Of a DNA stretch of 33,947 nt, positions 1-7,470 are shown in pieces; position 1 is the first letter of the stretch, and each line of letters begins with the position of its first letter. Made by a program: the position numbers and the translations under genes. Source of the DNA: Nostoc sp. FACHB-110. Lineage in GTDB: Bacteria > Cyanobacteriota > Cyanobacteriia > Cyanobacteriales > Nostocaceae. The stretch lies in assembly GCF_014697425.1 (NCBI RefSeq), contig NZ_JACJRU010000061.1:1-33947 (forward strand), written 5' to 3'. Below the pieces are notes generated by a model. That model did no database searches. It was not told the DNA's origin and saw only the letters and a program-made list of their open reading frames with translations.

Positions 1-42
1 TCCTCTTCACTCTCGGCGATCGCAATTTTAAATGGACGGCTC

Positions 43-1158
43 ATGGTTGGGTTAACTTACCAAGTTTGCTTTTCTCCATTATATGCAGCTTCATTTTTAA
101 TTGGTATTAGCCTAAACAGCTTGGCTAGTCTCTACAATTCCCAAGGAAGATACAGCGAAGCCGAACCCTTGTATCTCCAAGCTTTGGCCATGAGAAAACG
201 CCTGCTGGGAGAAGAACATCCATCCGTTGTAACGAGCCTGAACAACTTGGCTACACTCTACGAATCCCAAGGAAGATACAGCGAAGCCGAACCCTTGTTG
301 CTCCAAGCTTTAGAAATGAGAAAACGCTTGCTGGGAGAAGATCATCTCGACGTTGCCCTCAGCCTCAACAATTTGGCTAGTCTCTACGAATCCCAAGGAA
401 GATACAGCGAAGCCGAACTCTTGTATCTCCAAGCTTTAGCACTGTACAAACGCCTGCTGGGAGAAGAACATCCCGACGTTGCCCTCAGCCTCAACAATTT
501 GGCTAGTCTCTACAAATCCCAAGGAAGATACAGTGAAGCTGAACCCTTTTTTCTCCAAGCTTTAGAAATGAGAAAACGCCTGCTGGGAGAAGAGCATCCC
601 GACGTTGCCCTCAGCCTCAACAACTTGGCTAATCTCTACGAATCCCAAGGAAGATATAGCGAAGCCGAACCTTTGTACCTCCAAGCTTTAGCACTGTACA
701 AACGCCTGCTAGGAGAAGAACATCCTTTGATAGCCACTAGCATAAACAACTTGGCTGCACTCTATGATTTCCAAGGAAGATACAGCGAAGCTGAACCTTT
801 GTATCTCCAAGCTTTAGAAATGAGAAAACGCCTGCTGGGACAAGAGCATCCCAACCTTGCCCTCAGCCTCAACAACTTGGCATACCTCTACAAATCCCAA
901 GGAAGATACAGCGAAGCCGAACCTTTGTTTCTCCAAGCTTGGAGTATGAATAAACGCCTGCTGGGAGAAGAACATCCCAACGTTGCTACTAGCCTCCACA
1001 ACTTGGCATTACTCTACTATTCCCAAGGAAGATACAGCGAAGCCGAACCCTTGTATCTCCAAGCTTTGGCAATTTATGAGCAAAAATTAGGGGTTAATCA
1101 TCCTCATACAGTTAAATGTCGTGAAAATCTTCAAAGTCTTCGTGATGCTAACTCTTAA
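43..1158 (+). CDS. Tetratricopeptide-repeat protein (kinesin-light-chain-like TPRs), possibly 5'-truncated by window edge
   Basis: The protein is almost entirely eight consecutive 42-residue TPR units from about residue 23 to 358, each following the pattern SLNNLAxLYxSQGRYSEAE then LQAL, KRLLG and EHP. This is the kinesin-light-chain type of TPR (TPR_10/TPR_12), a protein-protein interaction scaffold; in cyanobacteria such arrays often form the C-terminal half of NB-ARC or CHAT proteins. No catalytic domain is visible here. The first 22 residues do not look like a TPR or a clean signal peptide. The reading frame stays open upstream from the ATG at 43 to base 1, so the real start and an N-terminal effector domain may lie outside the window. 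Units are very similar at DNA level, which suggests recent duplication or gene conversion. The final unit degenerates into a capping helix before the stop. Confidence 0.85.
   Translation: MVGLTYQVCFSPLYAASFLIGISLNSLASLYNSQGRYSEAEPLYLQALAMRKRLLGEEHPSVVTSLNNLATLYESQGRYSEAEPLLLQALEMRKRLLGEDHLDVALSLNNLASLYESQGRYSEAELLYLQALALYKRLLGEEHPDVALSLNNLASLYKSQGRYSEAEPFFLQALEMRKRLLGEEHPDVALSLNNLANLYESQGRYSEAEPLYLQALALYKRLLGEEHPLIATSINNLAALYDFQGRYSEAEPLYLQALEMRKRLLGQEHPNLALSLNNLAYLYKSQGRYSEAEPLFLQAWSMNKRLLGEEHPNVATSLHNLALLYYSQGRYSEAEPLYLQALAIYEQKLGVNHPHTVKCRENLQSLRDANS
109..1116 (+). repeat. Eight tandem 126-bp coding repeats (42-aa TPR units)
   Basis: Eight in-frame 126-bp units encode the TPRs. The segment reading tcccaaggaagatacagcga recurs nearly unchanged in most units, including at synonymous positions. 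This points to recent expansion or ongoing homogenisation rather than old divergent TPRs. Copy number is likely to vary between strains. Confidence 0.8.
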
Positions 1159-1159
1159 T

Positions 1160-1197
1160 CAGTTAACAGTTATCAGTTATCAGTTATCAGTTATCAG
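1160..1197. repeat. STRR heptamer array (CAGTTAT)
   Basis: Five tandem 7-bp copies (first CAGTTAA, then four CAGTTAT) plus a partial copy begin 2 bp after the TPR gene stop codon. They match the short tandemly repeated repetitive sequences of heterocystous cyanobacteria. Confidence 0.85.
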
Positions 1198-1225
1198 ATG
1201 ATTGCGGTCTTTAATTGTGGTAATA

Positions 1226-1423
1226 CTAGTCTCGCATAAGGGCGATCGCTATAATTGCGATTGTAGTCTTCAGCCGCAGAATAGTAGGTTGGGTGTAGCG
1301 ATAGCGTAACCCAACAAAGTATGCGTGAATGTTGGGTTCCGTTCCTCCACCCAACCTACACAAATCTAAATCATCAATTTTTACTTGTATGCGTTCCTGA
1401 AGTTCCAGCGATAATTTTATCAT
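1226..1423 (-). pseudogene. Possible gene remnant interrupted by the palindromic repeat
   Basis: On the minus strand a 65-codon frame starts at 1423, 38 bp after the stop of the small acidic gene at 1462-1683. Its first 21 codons (starting MIKLSLELQERIQ) read like ordinary protein. The frame then runs straight into the palindromic repeat at 1359, after which the translation is low-quality. This could be a small gene broken by repeat insertion, or a chance frame. I do not recognise a family. Confidence 0.25.
1284..1359. repeat. Nested palindromic intergenic repeat (GTAGGTTGGGTG type)
   Basis: A perfect 12-bp outer inverted repeat (1284-1295 with 1348-1359, arm gtaggttgggtg) encloses a perfect 9-bp inner one (1308-1316 with 1330-1338, arm aacccaaca). 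The result is a stem within a stem, 76 bp overall. Dispersed elements with this arm are familiar in Nostoc-type genomes; the family assignment is from memory, the structure is read directly. Confidence 0.75.
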
Positions 1424-1461
1424 TTATTTTAATGCACCCTTAGAAATTTCAACTTGATAAC

Positions 1462-1683
1462 TCACGCCACTTCCTTGTTTATTTCTTTTTTAACTTCTTC
1501 CCAACTTACAGTACCATTAATACGTATATCTTCTTTACCTTCATCATAGGCTTTCAAGTCTTCTTCTTCTTCCTCAATCTGTTGTAATAATGCAATAATT
1601 TCGTCTAAAGTGCTATCGTAAGCTTGATTTAACAGTAGGTTGATAGCCTTGATAATTTCTTCTCTTTCAATTGCGGTTTTCAT
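1462..1683 (-). CDS. Small acidic hypothetical protein, antitoxin-like
   Basis: This 73-residue protein starts at the ATG at 1683; a longer frame upstream adds 27 implausible residues and is rejected. It contains a run of Glu (LLQQIEEEEEDLKAYDEG) and ends in VSWEEVKKEINKEVA, resembling the C-terminal tail of small RelB/Phd-type antitoxins in cyanobacteria. No partner toxin can be recognised: the following frame (1423 downwards) is interrupted by a repeat. It lies 106 bp downstream of, and on the same strand as, the PD-(D/E)XK protein. No convincing Shine-Dalgarno is visible. The function is not established and the antitoxin label is only a resemblance. Confidence 0.55.
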   Translation of the reverse strand: MKTAIEREEIIKAINLLLNQAYDSTLDEIIALLQQIEEEEEDLKAYDEGKEDIRINGTVSWEEVKKEINKEVA

Positions 1684-1789
1684 GTTTAAAGCTGGAAATG
1701 TTGAATGTACATACATTATATTGTAGTGACCGAACAAGGCAAAAGAAAGAAAAACTATTACCATGCGATCGCCATTCTTTTTACCATAA

Positions 1790-2431
1790 TTACACAGATA
1801 ATTGACACACTGCCTTTAAAACTTGTAACAACTGACTTGAACGTTCTTTTTCCATTAAATTTAATTCTGGCAATAAGTAATAAATAGGCGGATTTCCTTG
1901 TTCAATGTAGACAAACTGATAGCTTCTCCCATTAGTTGTTAATCCCCAAATTGCTTTTTGATTGCCTAAATTTTTATAACTATATGTGAGTAACTGTGGT
2001 AAACCTGTTGAGATATCTATCTGACTATTTTTAGACTCAATTAACAATACCCAAAAATATGTTTGGGGATTTGTATGTTTAGCATTACTAACAGCTAAAA
2101 CATCAAATCTCCCTTTAATTTTGATATCTTCGTCTTCAACTTCAATATCAGCAATATTCTCTTCTAAAACAATCTCGATAGGATAGCGATAAAAACCAGC
2201 TAATCTCAGTAAAGGTGCAACTGCAATAAACTTTACCTGGCCTTCAGAAACTTTGCCTGTTGTCAGGTATCTATCAAAGTCATTCTGAATTTGTTTGAGT
2301 TCTTGCTGTTCTGCTTCCGTGAGAGGTTCTAGAGACAAGTAATGAGAAAATGAGTCACTGTACTGTTTTTGAAAGCCAAACAAACGATGAACTTCTTTGA
2401 GAGATAAATTTCTAGCGTTGAGAATTGTCAT
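1790..2431 (-). CDS. PD-(D/E)XK nuclease-fold protein (restriction subunit R N-terminal-like)
   Basis: This 213-residue protein has the core of the restriction-endonuclease-like fold: Asp110 in KGRFDVLAV, then Glu132-Ser-Lys134 in VLLIESKNSQI, giving a D-x21-ExK signature. A following helix (GLPQLLTYSYKNL) and strand (AIWGLTTNGRSYQFV) match a family common in Nostocales and often annotated as type I restriction R-subunit-like. It lacks helicase motifs, and no methylase or specificity subunit is adjacent, so it is not a complete restriction system. Such stand-alone proteins occur in many paralogs of unknown role. The start is an ATG, and the gene follows the ABC permease gene on the same strand after a 68-bp gap. 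Confidence 0.75.
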   Translation of the reverse strand: MTILNARNLSLKEVHRLFGFQKQYSDSFSHYLSLEPLTEAEQQELKQIQNDFDRYLTTGKVSEGQVKFIAVAPLLRLAGFYRYPIEIVLEENIADIEVEDEDIKIKGRFDVLAVSNAKHTNPQTYFWVLLIESKNSQIDISTGLPQLLTYSYKNLGNQKAIWGLTTNGRSYQFVYIEQGNPPIYYLLPELNLMEKERSSQLLQVLKAVCQLSV

Positions 2432-2499
2432 ATATTTTCGTTTGATTAAGTTACAACTACATTCAAATACCCTACCTACAGCCTATCTTAACCTTGATT

Positions 2500-4008
2500 T
2501 TATTTCTGCTGCCGTTGCACTGGATTCATCCACACTTCTAATTTGCTAAAAGCTTGAGAAGAAAGCAGAGTTAAACATAAATAAACCAAGGCGACAGCCG
2601 CATAAATTTCAAAGGAACGATAATTTTCGGCGACTATTAGCTGTCCTTTGCGGAATAGTTCTTCAAAACCGATAATGGCAACTAAGCTAGTATCTTTTAA
2701 TAAACTAATAAACTCATTACCTAAAGGTGGAATCATCCGCCGAAAAGCTTGGGGAAAAATTATGTAACGCATGGTTTCCACAGAACTTAAACCGAGTGAT
2801 TGGGCTGCTTCAGTTTGTCCAATTTCAATTGATTGAATTCCCGCGCGGACAATTTCGGCAATGTACGCGGCACTATTTAAACTCAATGCTAATACCCCTG
2901 CCGCTAAGGGATTAAAGTTAAAAGTAAAACCGAGTTGTTGTGTGATTGAGGGTATGCCAAAATAAATCATAAAAATCTGGACTATCAAAGGCGTACCCCG
3001 AAAGAAATCTATATACGCCCTGGCTAACCAACGCACAGGTTTAATCTGCGATAGGCGCACAATTCCTAATAAAGAACCACCAATTAACCCTAAAAATACC
3101 GATAAAATTGTGATTTGCAGCGTTACCAAAGCACCTTGTAACAGTAAGGGAAAAGCCCGCCCAATTATACTTAATGAAGTAAATAAATTCGCTGAATTAC
3201 TATTACTTTGATTGGCAATAGGAGATTTATCAGGTAATGATGGCGGTTCGGCTTTAAACCATTTTTGATAAATTTTTACATACTCTCCATTGCTGAGGAT
3301 TCTATCTAAACCTGTATTAATTAAAGTTAAATTTGGTGAATTTTTAGCAGTGATAATGCCATAATATTCTTCTGTCAGCAATTGTTGAATAACTTTAATT
3401 CCCTGGAGATTGCCTGTATTGATAGCATATAAAGTGACTGGGGCATCGTTAATAACAGCATCTACATTCCCGTTACTTAACTCTTGCAGTGCTAAAGGTG
3501 CAGAATCAAAACTGCGAATTTTCACACCAGGAATAGTTTTAGCCTTTTCTGCGCCAGTAGTGCCAATCTGCACAGCCAGTCTTTTATTTTTGAGACTATC
3601 TAAACTAGTAATATCTTGATTATTGTTACGAACTGCGATCGCCAACCCAGCTTTAAAATAAGGACGGGAAAAATCAACTGTCTTGGCGCGTTCCTGGGTA
3701 ATAGTGATAGAACTAATCGCCGCATCTAGAGTTTTGGCTTGAACTGCGGGGATAATGCCATCAAAAGGTATACTTTGAAAGTTTACTTTAAATCCACCAG
3801 CACGAGCGATCGCATTCATCAAATCATAAGAAAAACCTTGCAATTCCCCATTTGGCCCTTTAAACTCAAACGGTGGAAAAGCTGGTTCAGTCGCTACCTT
3901 AAGAGTTTTGCTAGTGCTATTATTCATGCTACAGCCAGCAATCAACGCACAAATCAAACCAACTAGCAAAAATCTCCGCCACCAACGTCTAAAATTTAAT
4001 CTAACCAT
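2500..4008 (-). CDS. Polar amino acid ABC transporter, substrate-binding/permease fusion (GlnH-GlnP/BgtB-like)
   Basis: This 502-residue two-domain protein captures a polar amino acid outside the membrane and forms the channel. Residues 1-26 are a lipoprotein signal with lipobox LIAGC (Cys26). Residues about 36-255 are a type 3 solute-binding domain (ATEPAFPPFEF, FDGIIPAVQ, ITITQERAKTVDFS) close to GlnH. After a Ser/Asn linker, about 283-495 form a HisM/GlnP permease with several TM helices and the EAA loop EAAQSLG (400-406) that docks the ATPase. The fusion resembles BgtB of Anabaena and Synechocystis, which serves basic amino acids and Gln; substrate cannot be fixed from sequence. The ATPase gene diverges from it across a 68-bp shared upstream region. 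A lipobox on a protein that continues into a permease is normal for these fusions. Confidence 0.92.
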   Translation of the reverse strand: MVRLNFRRWWRRFLLVGLICALIAGCSMNNSTSKTLKVATEPAFPPFEFKGPNGELQGFSYDLMNAIARAGGFKVNFQSIPFDGIIPAVQAKTLDAAISSITITQERAKTVDFSRPYFKAGLAIAVRNNNQDITSLDSLKNKRLAVQIGTTGAEKAKTIPGVKIRSFDSAPLALQELSNGNVDAVINDAPVTLYAINTGNLQGIKVIQQLLTEEYYGIITAKNSPNLTLINTGLDRILSNGEYVKIYQKWFKAEPPSLPDKSPIANQSNSNSANLFTSLSIIGRAFPLLLQGALVTLQITILSVFLGLIGGSLLGIVRLSQIKPVRWLARAYIDFFRGTPLIVQIFMIYFGIPSITQQLGFTFNFNPLAAGVLALSLNSAAYIAEIVRAGIQSIEIGQTEAAQSLGLSSVETMRYIIFPQAFRRMIPPLGNEFISLLKDTSLVAIIGFEELFRKGQLIVAENYRSFEIYAAVALVYLCLTLLSSQAFSKLEVWMNPVQRQQK

Positions 4009-4076
4009 TCCATTTGTTTCCCCTCTGCGGTTAGTTCAAAAGCATACAATCAACTCTAAAGCAGTTGACACCAGCA

Positions 4077-4832
4077 ATGAGAAATTATCACCCTATCATT
4101 ATTTTTGAAAATATCGAAAAAAGCTTTGGTTCCTTAAAAGTTCTCAAAGGTATCACAGGCGAAATTCAGTCAGGAGAAGTTGTGGCAATCATTGGGGCTT
4201 CTGGTTGTGGTAAAAGTACCTTATTGCGCTGCTTCAACCGTTTAGAAACTATTGATAATGGCAAATTAGTAGTTAATGGAATTGAATTATCTCAAACAAA
4301 TTTTAAAAATCAACATCTCCGACAACTGCGAACCCAAGTAGGGATGGTTTTTCAACAATTCAATTTATTTCCCCACCTCAGCGTCTTAGAAAATCTCACC
4401 CTCGCACCACGGAAAGTTTTAGGCAAAACCGCCAAAGAAAGCGCGCAATTAGCAGGATTATATTTAGAAAAAGTTGGTTTATTTGATAAAGCCTCTGCTT
4501 ATCCCGAACAGCTATCTGGCGGACAAAAGCAAAGAGTTGCGATCGCCCGTAGCTTATGTATGAATCCCCAGATTATGCTATTTGATGAACCTACCAGTGC
4601 CTTAGATCCCGAACTGGTAGGTGAAGTATTACAAGTCATGCAGCAATTAGCCACCGAGGGAATGACAATGGTAGTTGTCACCCACGAAATGCAATTTGCG
4701 CGAGAAGTCGCCAATCGTGTAATCTTTTTAGATCAAGGCGTTGTCGCCGAACAAGGCCCAGCTTACGAAGTTATCACAAATCCTCAATGCGATCGCCTGC
4801 GTATTTTCCTCAGCCGCCTTAGTAAAGTATGA
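4077..4832 (+). CDS. Polar amino acid ABC transporter ATP-binding protein (GlnQ/HisP family)
   Basis: A complete ABC ATPase of 251 residues that powers import, presumably with the divergent binding-protein/permease fusion. Motifs are Walker A GASGCGKS (40-47), Q-loop QQFNLFPH, signature LSGGQKQRVAIARS, Walker B IMLFDEPTSALD and the switch His203 in VVTHEM. The ATG at 4077 is chosen over an in-frame TTG at 4065 because family members begin just before IIIFENIEKSFG. The only intergenic DNA for both genes is 4009-4076, so their promoters must overlap. The stop codon TGA (4830-4832) is contributed by the first copies of a 7-bp repeat array, so the C-terminus was probably set or trimmed by repeat insertion. 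Confidence 0.93.
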   Translation: MRNYHPIIIFENIEKSFGSLKVLKGITGEIQSGEVVAIIGASGCGKSTLLRCFNRLETIDNGKLVVNGIELSQTNFKNQHLRQLRTQVGMVFQQFNLFPHLSVLENLTLAPRKVLGKTAKESAQLAGLYLEKVGLFDKASAYPEQLSGGQKQRVAIARSLCMNPQIMLFDEPTSALDPELVGEVLQVMQQLATEGMTMVVVTHEMQFAREVANRVIFLDQGVVAEQGPAYEVITNPQCDRLRIFLSRLSKV

Positions 4833-4922
4833 AGTGTGAAGTGTGAAGTGTGAAGTGTGAAGTGTGAAGTGTGAAGTGTGAAGTATGAAGTATGAAGTAT
4901 GAAGTATGAAGTATGAAGTATG
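4825..4922. repeat. STRR array, 14 heptamers (AAGTGTG/AAGTATG)
   Basis: Fourteen perfect-register 7-bp copies: one AAGTATG, seven AAGTGTG, then six AAGTATG. The block order suggests two expansion events. The first copies overlap the last codons and stop of the ABC ATPase. The same heptamers recur at 10620 and 31581. Confidence 0.95.
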
Positions 4923-4969
4923 AAATATTAAATTCCATGCTTTAGCTTTTTGACCAATGACCTATGACA

Positions 4970-5146
4970 CTACAAATATTCGCGTAAAAACTCAAAAGGA
5001 TCATCTTCCCAACACGGTTCGGGTGTCATCAAGTGCAAACTGCTGTTAATATCCGCTTCTATTTCGTCGCCGTCTTCCCTGTCAAACAACTCTATCAACG
5101 CTTTCCAGTCGCGTTGTCTGAGAGAATTTAATGATGGAGCATACAT
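4970..5146 (-). CDS. Small acidic hypothetical protein
   Basis: This 58-residue protein starts at the ATG at 5146; a TTG ten codons upstream at 5176 is a weaker alternative. The sequence is acidic (ELFDREDGDEIEADIN) and ends in DDPFEFLREYL, with a central SLRQRDWKALIELF helix. The codon content looks real and such short acidic proteins are common in Nostocales, but I do not recognise a family. It stands alone between the heptamer array and a 350-bp spacer upstream of lipB's 3' end. Confidence 0.5.
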   Translation of the reverse strand: MYAPSLNSLRQRDWKALIELFDREDGDEIEADINSSLHLMTPEPCWEDDPFEFLREYL

Positions 5147-5499
5147 CTGGAGATTGATTGAAGATTTCACACGCAAAATTTGAGTTGAGTGCTGTAACAG
5201 ATTTGTTGTTTAGTGAGTCAATTTACATATTGTAACTTAGTAAGATATAAAACCAAGTTAGTCATCAGTATGCTAATTAGTATTTCAGAGCAAACTGACT
5301 ATAACCAGAAAAAAACCATTAAATTTATAGAACAGAATTCAGGAGTCAGGAGTCAGAATTTATACTGAATCCGTTTTGATAAATCTTGTGATGTGGGACG
5401 CAAAGCAAAGCCCACGCCGGACGATAACCCATCCCACAAGAGAATGCAGCATTTTAGACTTGCCACACCACAGAAGTAATTTTATTTTTACTGCATAAA
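5147..5499. other. Gene-free spacer with imperfect inverted repeat
   Basis: No coding region is seen. It holds tandem aggagtc copies near 5340-5355 and an imperfect hairpin at 5384-5441 (tcttgtg pairing with cacaaga, with gtggga/tcccac inside). The intervening gacgcaaagcaaagcccacgc text is of the dispersed-repeat kind. The hairpin is about 60 nt downstream of the lipB stop (minus strand) and could end that transcript. Confidence 0.4.
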
Positions 5500-6159
5500 T
5501 TACCGCGCAACTTCGATTAAATCAACATCAAATACTTCCGCAAAAGCTCGGGCAATTTGAGAACGTACCTCGTCACAACTAATACCTGGTATCCACTCGG
5601 CTAGACTAGCAACTGGTTTATCGGCAATACCACAAGGGACAATATGTTGAAAGCCTGTCATATCGGGACAAACATTTAAGGCAAAGCCGTGCATAGTAAT
5701 CCAACGGCTGACTTTAATGCCGATTGCCGCTACTTTGCGGCCTTCTAACCATACACCAGTAAAACCAGTCAAGCGATCGCCGATTAATCCATAACCAGCT
5801 AAAACCCTAATGATAACTTCTTCTAGTTGACGCAAATACCAATGCAAGTCTTTCCGGTAGCGTTGCAGATTTAAAATCGGATATCCTACGACTTGACCCG
5901 GACAATGGTAAGTCACTTCGCCACCGCGCTCAACTCTATGCACCTCAAAATTACTGGTATCAAGGTCAAACTTGAGAAATTCGGGTGTAGCTCCTTGTCC
6001 TAAAGTATAGACGGGGGGATGCTCTAACAAGATTAACACATCATCCAGGCTAGGATCTTGGATACGTTCGGCTAGAAGCGATCGCTGCCATATATGTGCG
6101 TCTGTGTAGGGCATCTGTCTGAGGTTATAGAAAAAACAGCGTTTTAGTGGTGGCTGCAT
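5500..6159 (-). CDS. lipB: Octanoyltransferase LipB
   Basis: LipB transfers octanoyl from octanoyl-ACP to lipoyl domains of 2-oxoacid dehydrogenases and GcvH, the first step of lipoate synthesis. From the ATG at 6159 the protein is 219 residues, the usual length; an upstream TTG at 6210 would add an unlikely 17 residues. Visible motifs are HPPVYTLGQGA, the RGGEVTYHCPGQ substrate loop (78-89), GVWLEGRKVAAIGIKV with the catalytic Lys149, MHGFALNV, and VPCGI with the catalytic acyl-thioester Cys176. LipA is not in the window. The gene faces away from lrtA, and the roughly 620-bp gap between them holds lipB's promoter and the lrtA leader. Confidence 0.96.
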   Translation of the reverse strand: MQPPLKRCFFYNLRQMPYTDAHIWQRSLLAERIQDPSLDDVLILLEHPPVYTLGQGATPEFLKFDLDTSNFEVHRVERGGEVTYHCPGQVVGYPILNLQRYRKDLHWYLRQLEEVIIRVLAGYGLIGDRLTGFTGVWLEGRKVAAIGIKVSRWITMHGFALNVCPDMTGFQHIVPCGIADKPVASLAEWIPGISCDEVRSQIARAFAEVFDVDLIEVAR

Positions 6160-6210
6160 ACTACGAAACCGAATAAAAATCAACTGAATAAATGGGTAAA
6201 TATATTGCAA

Positions 6211-6784
6211 CTTAGACAGATGGAATCAACAATTGTCAAGCTATGCAAAGGATTTTAAAGGAACATCAAGGGAACCAGCTATAGAAAATACAAAGTGCTA
6301 GTTTGAATATATAAATAACCTCAATGGTCTTAGGAGGAATTCTCTGCAATAAGCATCACGCCAAAACAAGAGGAAAGATTAAACTGGCTGATGACTCTAA
6401 TAATATTGTTTGCATCTTTAACTGGATGAAACTTGTACAACAAGTTGTTTTATCAACTAACAACAAGCCAACCTAAGGGAAAGCATACAAGTTGCCTAAA
6501 AGTGCAAGAGAATTAAGTTAACAGTTGCGCAAGCTGAGATAGTTAATCATTACTGCGGATCAATCCAATTGTTGACCAACAAAAGGACACCAGCGCAGAC
6601 ATCCACAGAAGATATCAATATAAGGGAACGCGTGAACATTCAAAGCAGCAAATTTAGAGTAGATTCAGCAGTACCTCAATATACAACAAAATTTGTTTTG
6701 GCGGCAGTGATAGACCTTACCGCAACTCCTTTCACACAAAACAAACTCACATCACACACCAAAATATAGAGCGGGAGAGTTTAC
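6211..6784 (+). promoter_or_regulatory. Long upstream region/probable 5' leader of lrtA
   Basis: About 570 bp without a convincing gene precedes lrtA. The light-repressed lrtA of Synechococcus PCC 7002 is known to have a long 5' untranslated region that controls mRNA stability, so a leader here is plausible. Seen directly: a consensus Shine-Dalgarno AGGAGG at 6332-6337 with no ATG, GTG or TTG at useful spacing, and a short perfect hairpin at 6431-6445 (acttgt/acaagt, 3-nt loop) overlapped by a competing gttgtt/aacaac stem (6444-6449 with 6459-6464). The transcription start cannot be placed. Confidence 0.4.
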
Positions 6785-7441
6785 ATGAAGCTTGTCATCC
6801 ACGGCAAAAATATTGAAATCACCGACGCAATTAGGGATTACGTGCATCAGAAGATAGAAAAAGCAGTTAGTCATTTTCAGAACATTACAAACGAAGTGGA
6901 TGTCCACCTGAGCGTAGCTCGCAATCCCAGAATTAATCCTAAACAAGCCGCAGAAGTCACTATCTTTGCAAACGGTAGTGTTATCCGTGCCGAGGAAAGC
7001 AGCGAAAACTTATACGCCAGCATTGATTTAGTTGCAGACAAAATTGCTCGTCAACTACGCAAATATAAAGAGAGGCGGCAAGACAAGAAAACTCAAGCTC
7101 AACCTACTAACGAAGTAGTAGTCCCAGAACCAGTAGTCTCTAGTTTAATCGGCGATCGCACTCCCGAATTACCTAACGAAGTTGTGCGGACAAAATATTT
7201 TTCCATGCCACCGATGACGCTTGCAGAAGCCTTGGAACAACTGCAATTAGTAGGACACGATTTTTATATGTTCCGCAATGCGGAAACTGGAGAAATTAAC
7301 GTTATCTACGAACGCAACCACGGCGGTTACGGCGTAATTCAACCCCGCAATAATAACGGTCACACCAACGGCAACGGCAAAAACGGTAAGGTCGCCCACA
7401 ATAACATAATTATGCAGGAGAAATTACACTCAGCTAAATAA
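6785..7441 (+). CDS. lrtA: Long-form ribosome hibernation promoting factor (HPF/LrtA)
   Basis: This factor binds the 30S decoding region and dimerises ribosomes into inactive 100S particles during darkness or starvation. The N-terminal RaiA/HPF domain covers residues 1 to about 100 (MKLVIHGKNIEITDAIRDYV, RAEESSENLYASIDLVADKI, then a basic RQLRKYKERRQDKK end). A variable linker follows. The C-terminal dimerisation domain is at about 133-187 (VVRTKYFSMPPMTLAEALEQ, GHDFYMFRNAETGEINVIYE). An Asn/Gly-rich tail ends the 218-residue protein. The start is set by gggag about 8 nt before the ATG. Cyanobacterial members are called LrtA because transcript accumulates in the dark. It is monocistronic, with a hairpin right after the stop. 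Confidence 0.95.
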   Translation: MKLVIHGKNIEITDAIRDYVHQKIEKAVSHFQNITNEVDVHLSVARNPRINPKQAAEVTIFANGSVIRAEESSENLYASIDLVADKIARQLRKYKERRQDKKTQAQPTNEVVVPEPVVSSLIGDRTPELPNEVVRTKYFSMPPMTLAEALEQLQLVGHDFYMFRNAETGEINVIYERNHGGYGVIQPRNNNGHTNGNGKNGKVAHNNIIMQEKLHSAK

Positions 7442-7449
7442 GTGGTAAC

Positions 7450-7470
7450 AGGGTGGGACTCGCCCACCCT
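7450..7470 (+). terminator. Hairpin after lrtA
   Basis: A perfect 8-bp GC-rich stem (agggtggg/cccaccct) with a 5-nt loop lies about 10 bp after the lrtA stop. There is no U-tract, so it may act as a 3'-end stabiliser rather than a classical terminator. Confidence 0.55.

Noticed and set aside
112..306. Minus-strand frames within the TPR gene (also 814-999)
   Set aside because: They are shadows of the tandem TPR coding repeat with no independent start signals.
1462..1683. Complete toxin-antitoxin system
   Set aside because: Only an antitoxin-like small protein is visible; the adjacent frame is broken by a repeat and no toxin family is recognisable.
1705..1887. Plus-strand 60-codon frame
   Set aside because: It overlaps the end of the PD-(D/E)XK gene antisense and has no family features.
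2500..4008. Frameshift fusion of separate binding-protein and permease genes
   Set aside because: The binding-protein/permease fusion is a known natural architecture in cyanobacteria, and the linker is a normal Ser/Asn-rich spacer.
4825..4922. CRISPR array
   Set aside because: The repeats are 7 bp, contiguous and without spacers; this is an STRR array. The same applies to 31581-31650 and 33156-33224.
6569..6769. 66-codon gene upstream of lrtA
   Set aside because: The translation is low-quality, has no recognisable motif or good ribosome binding site, and lies in the probable lrtA leader.
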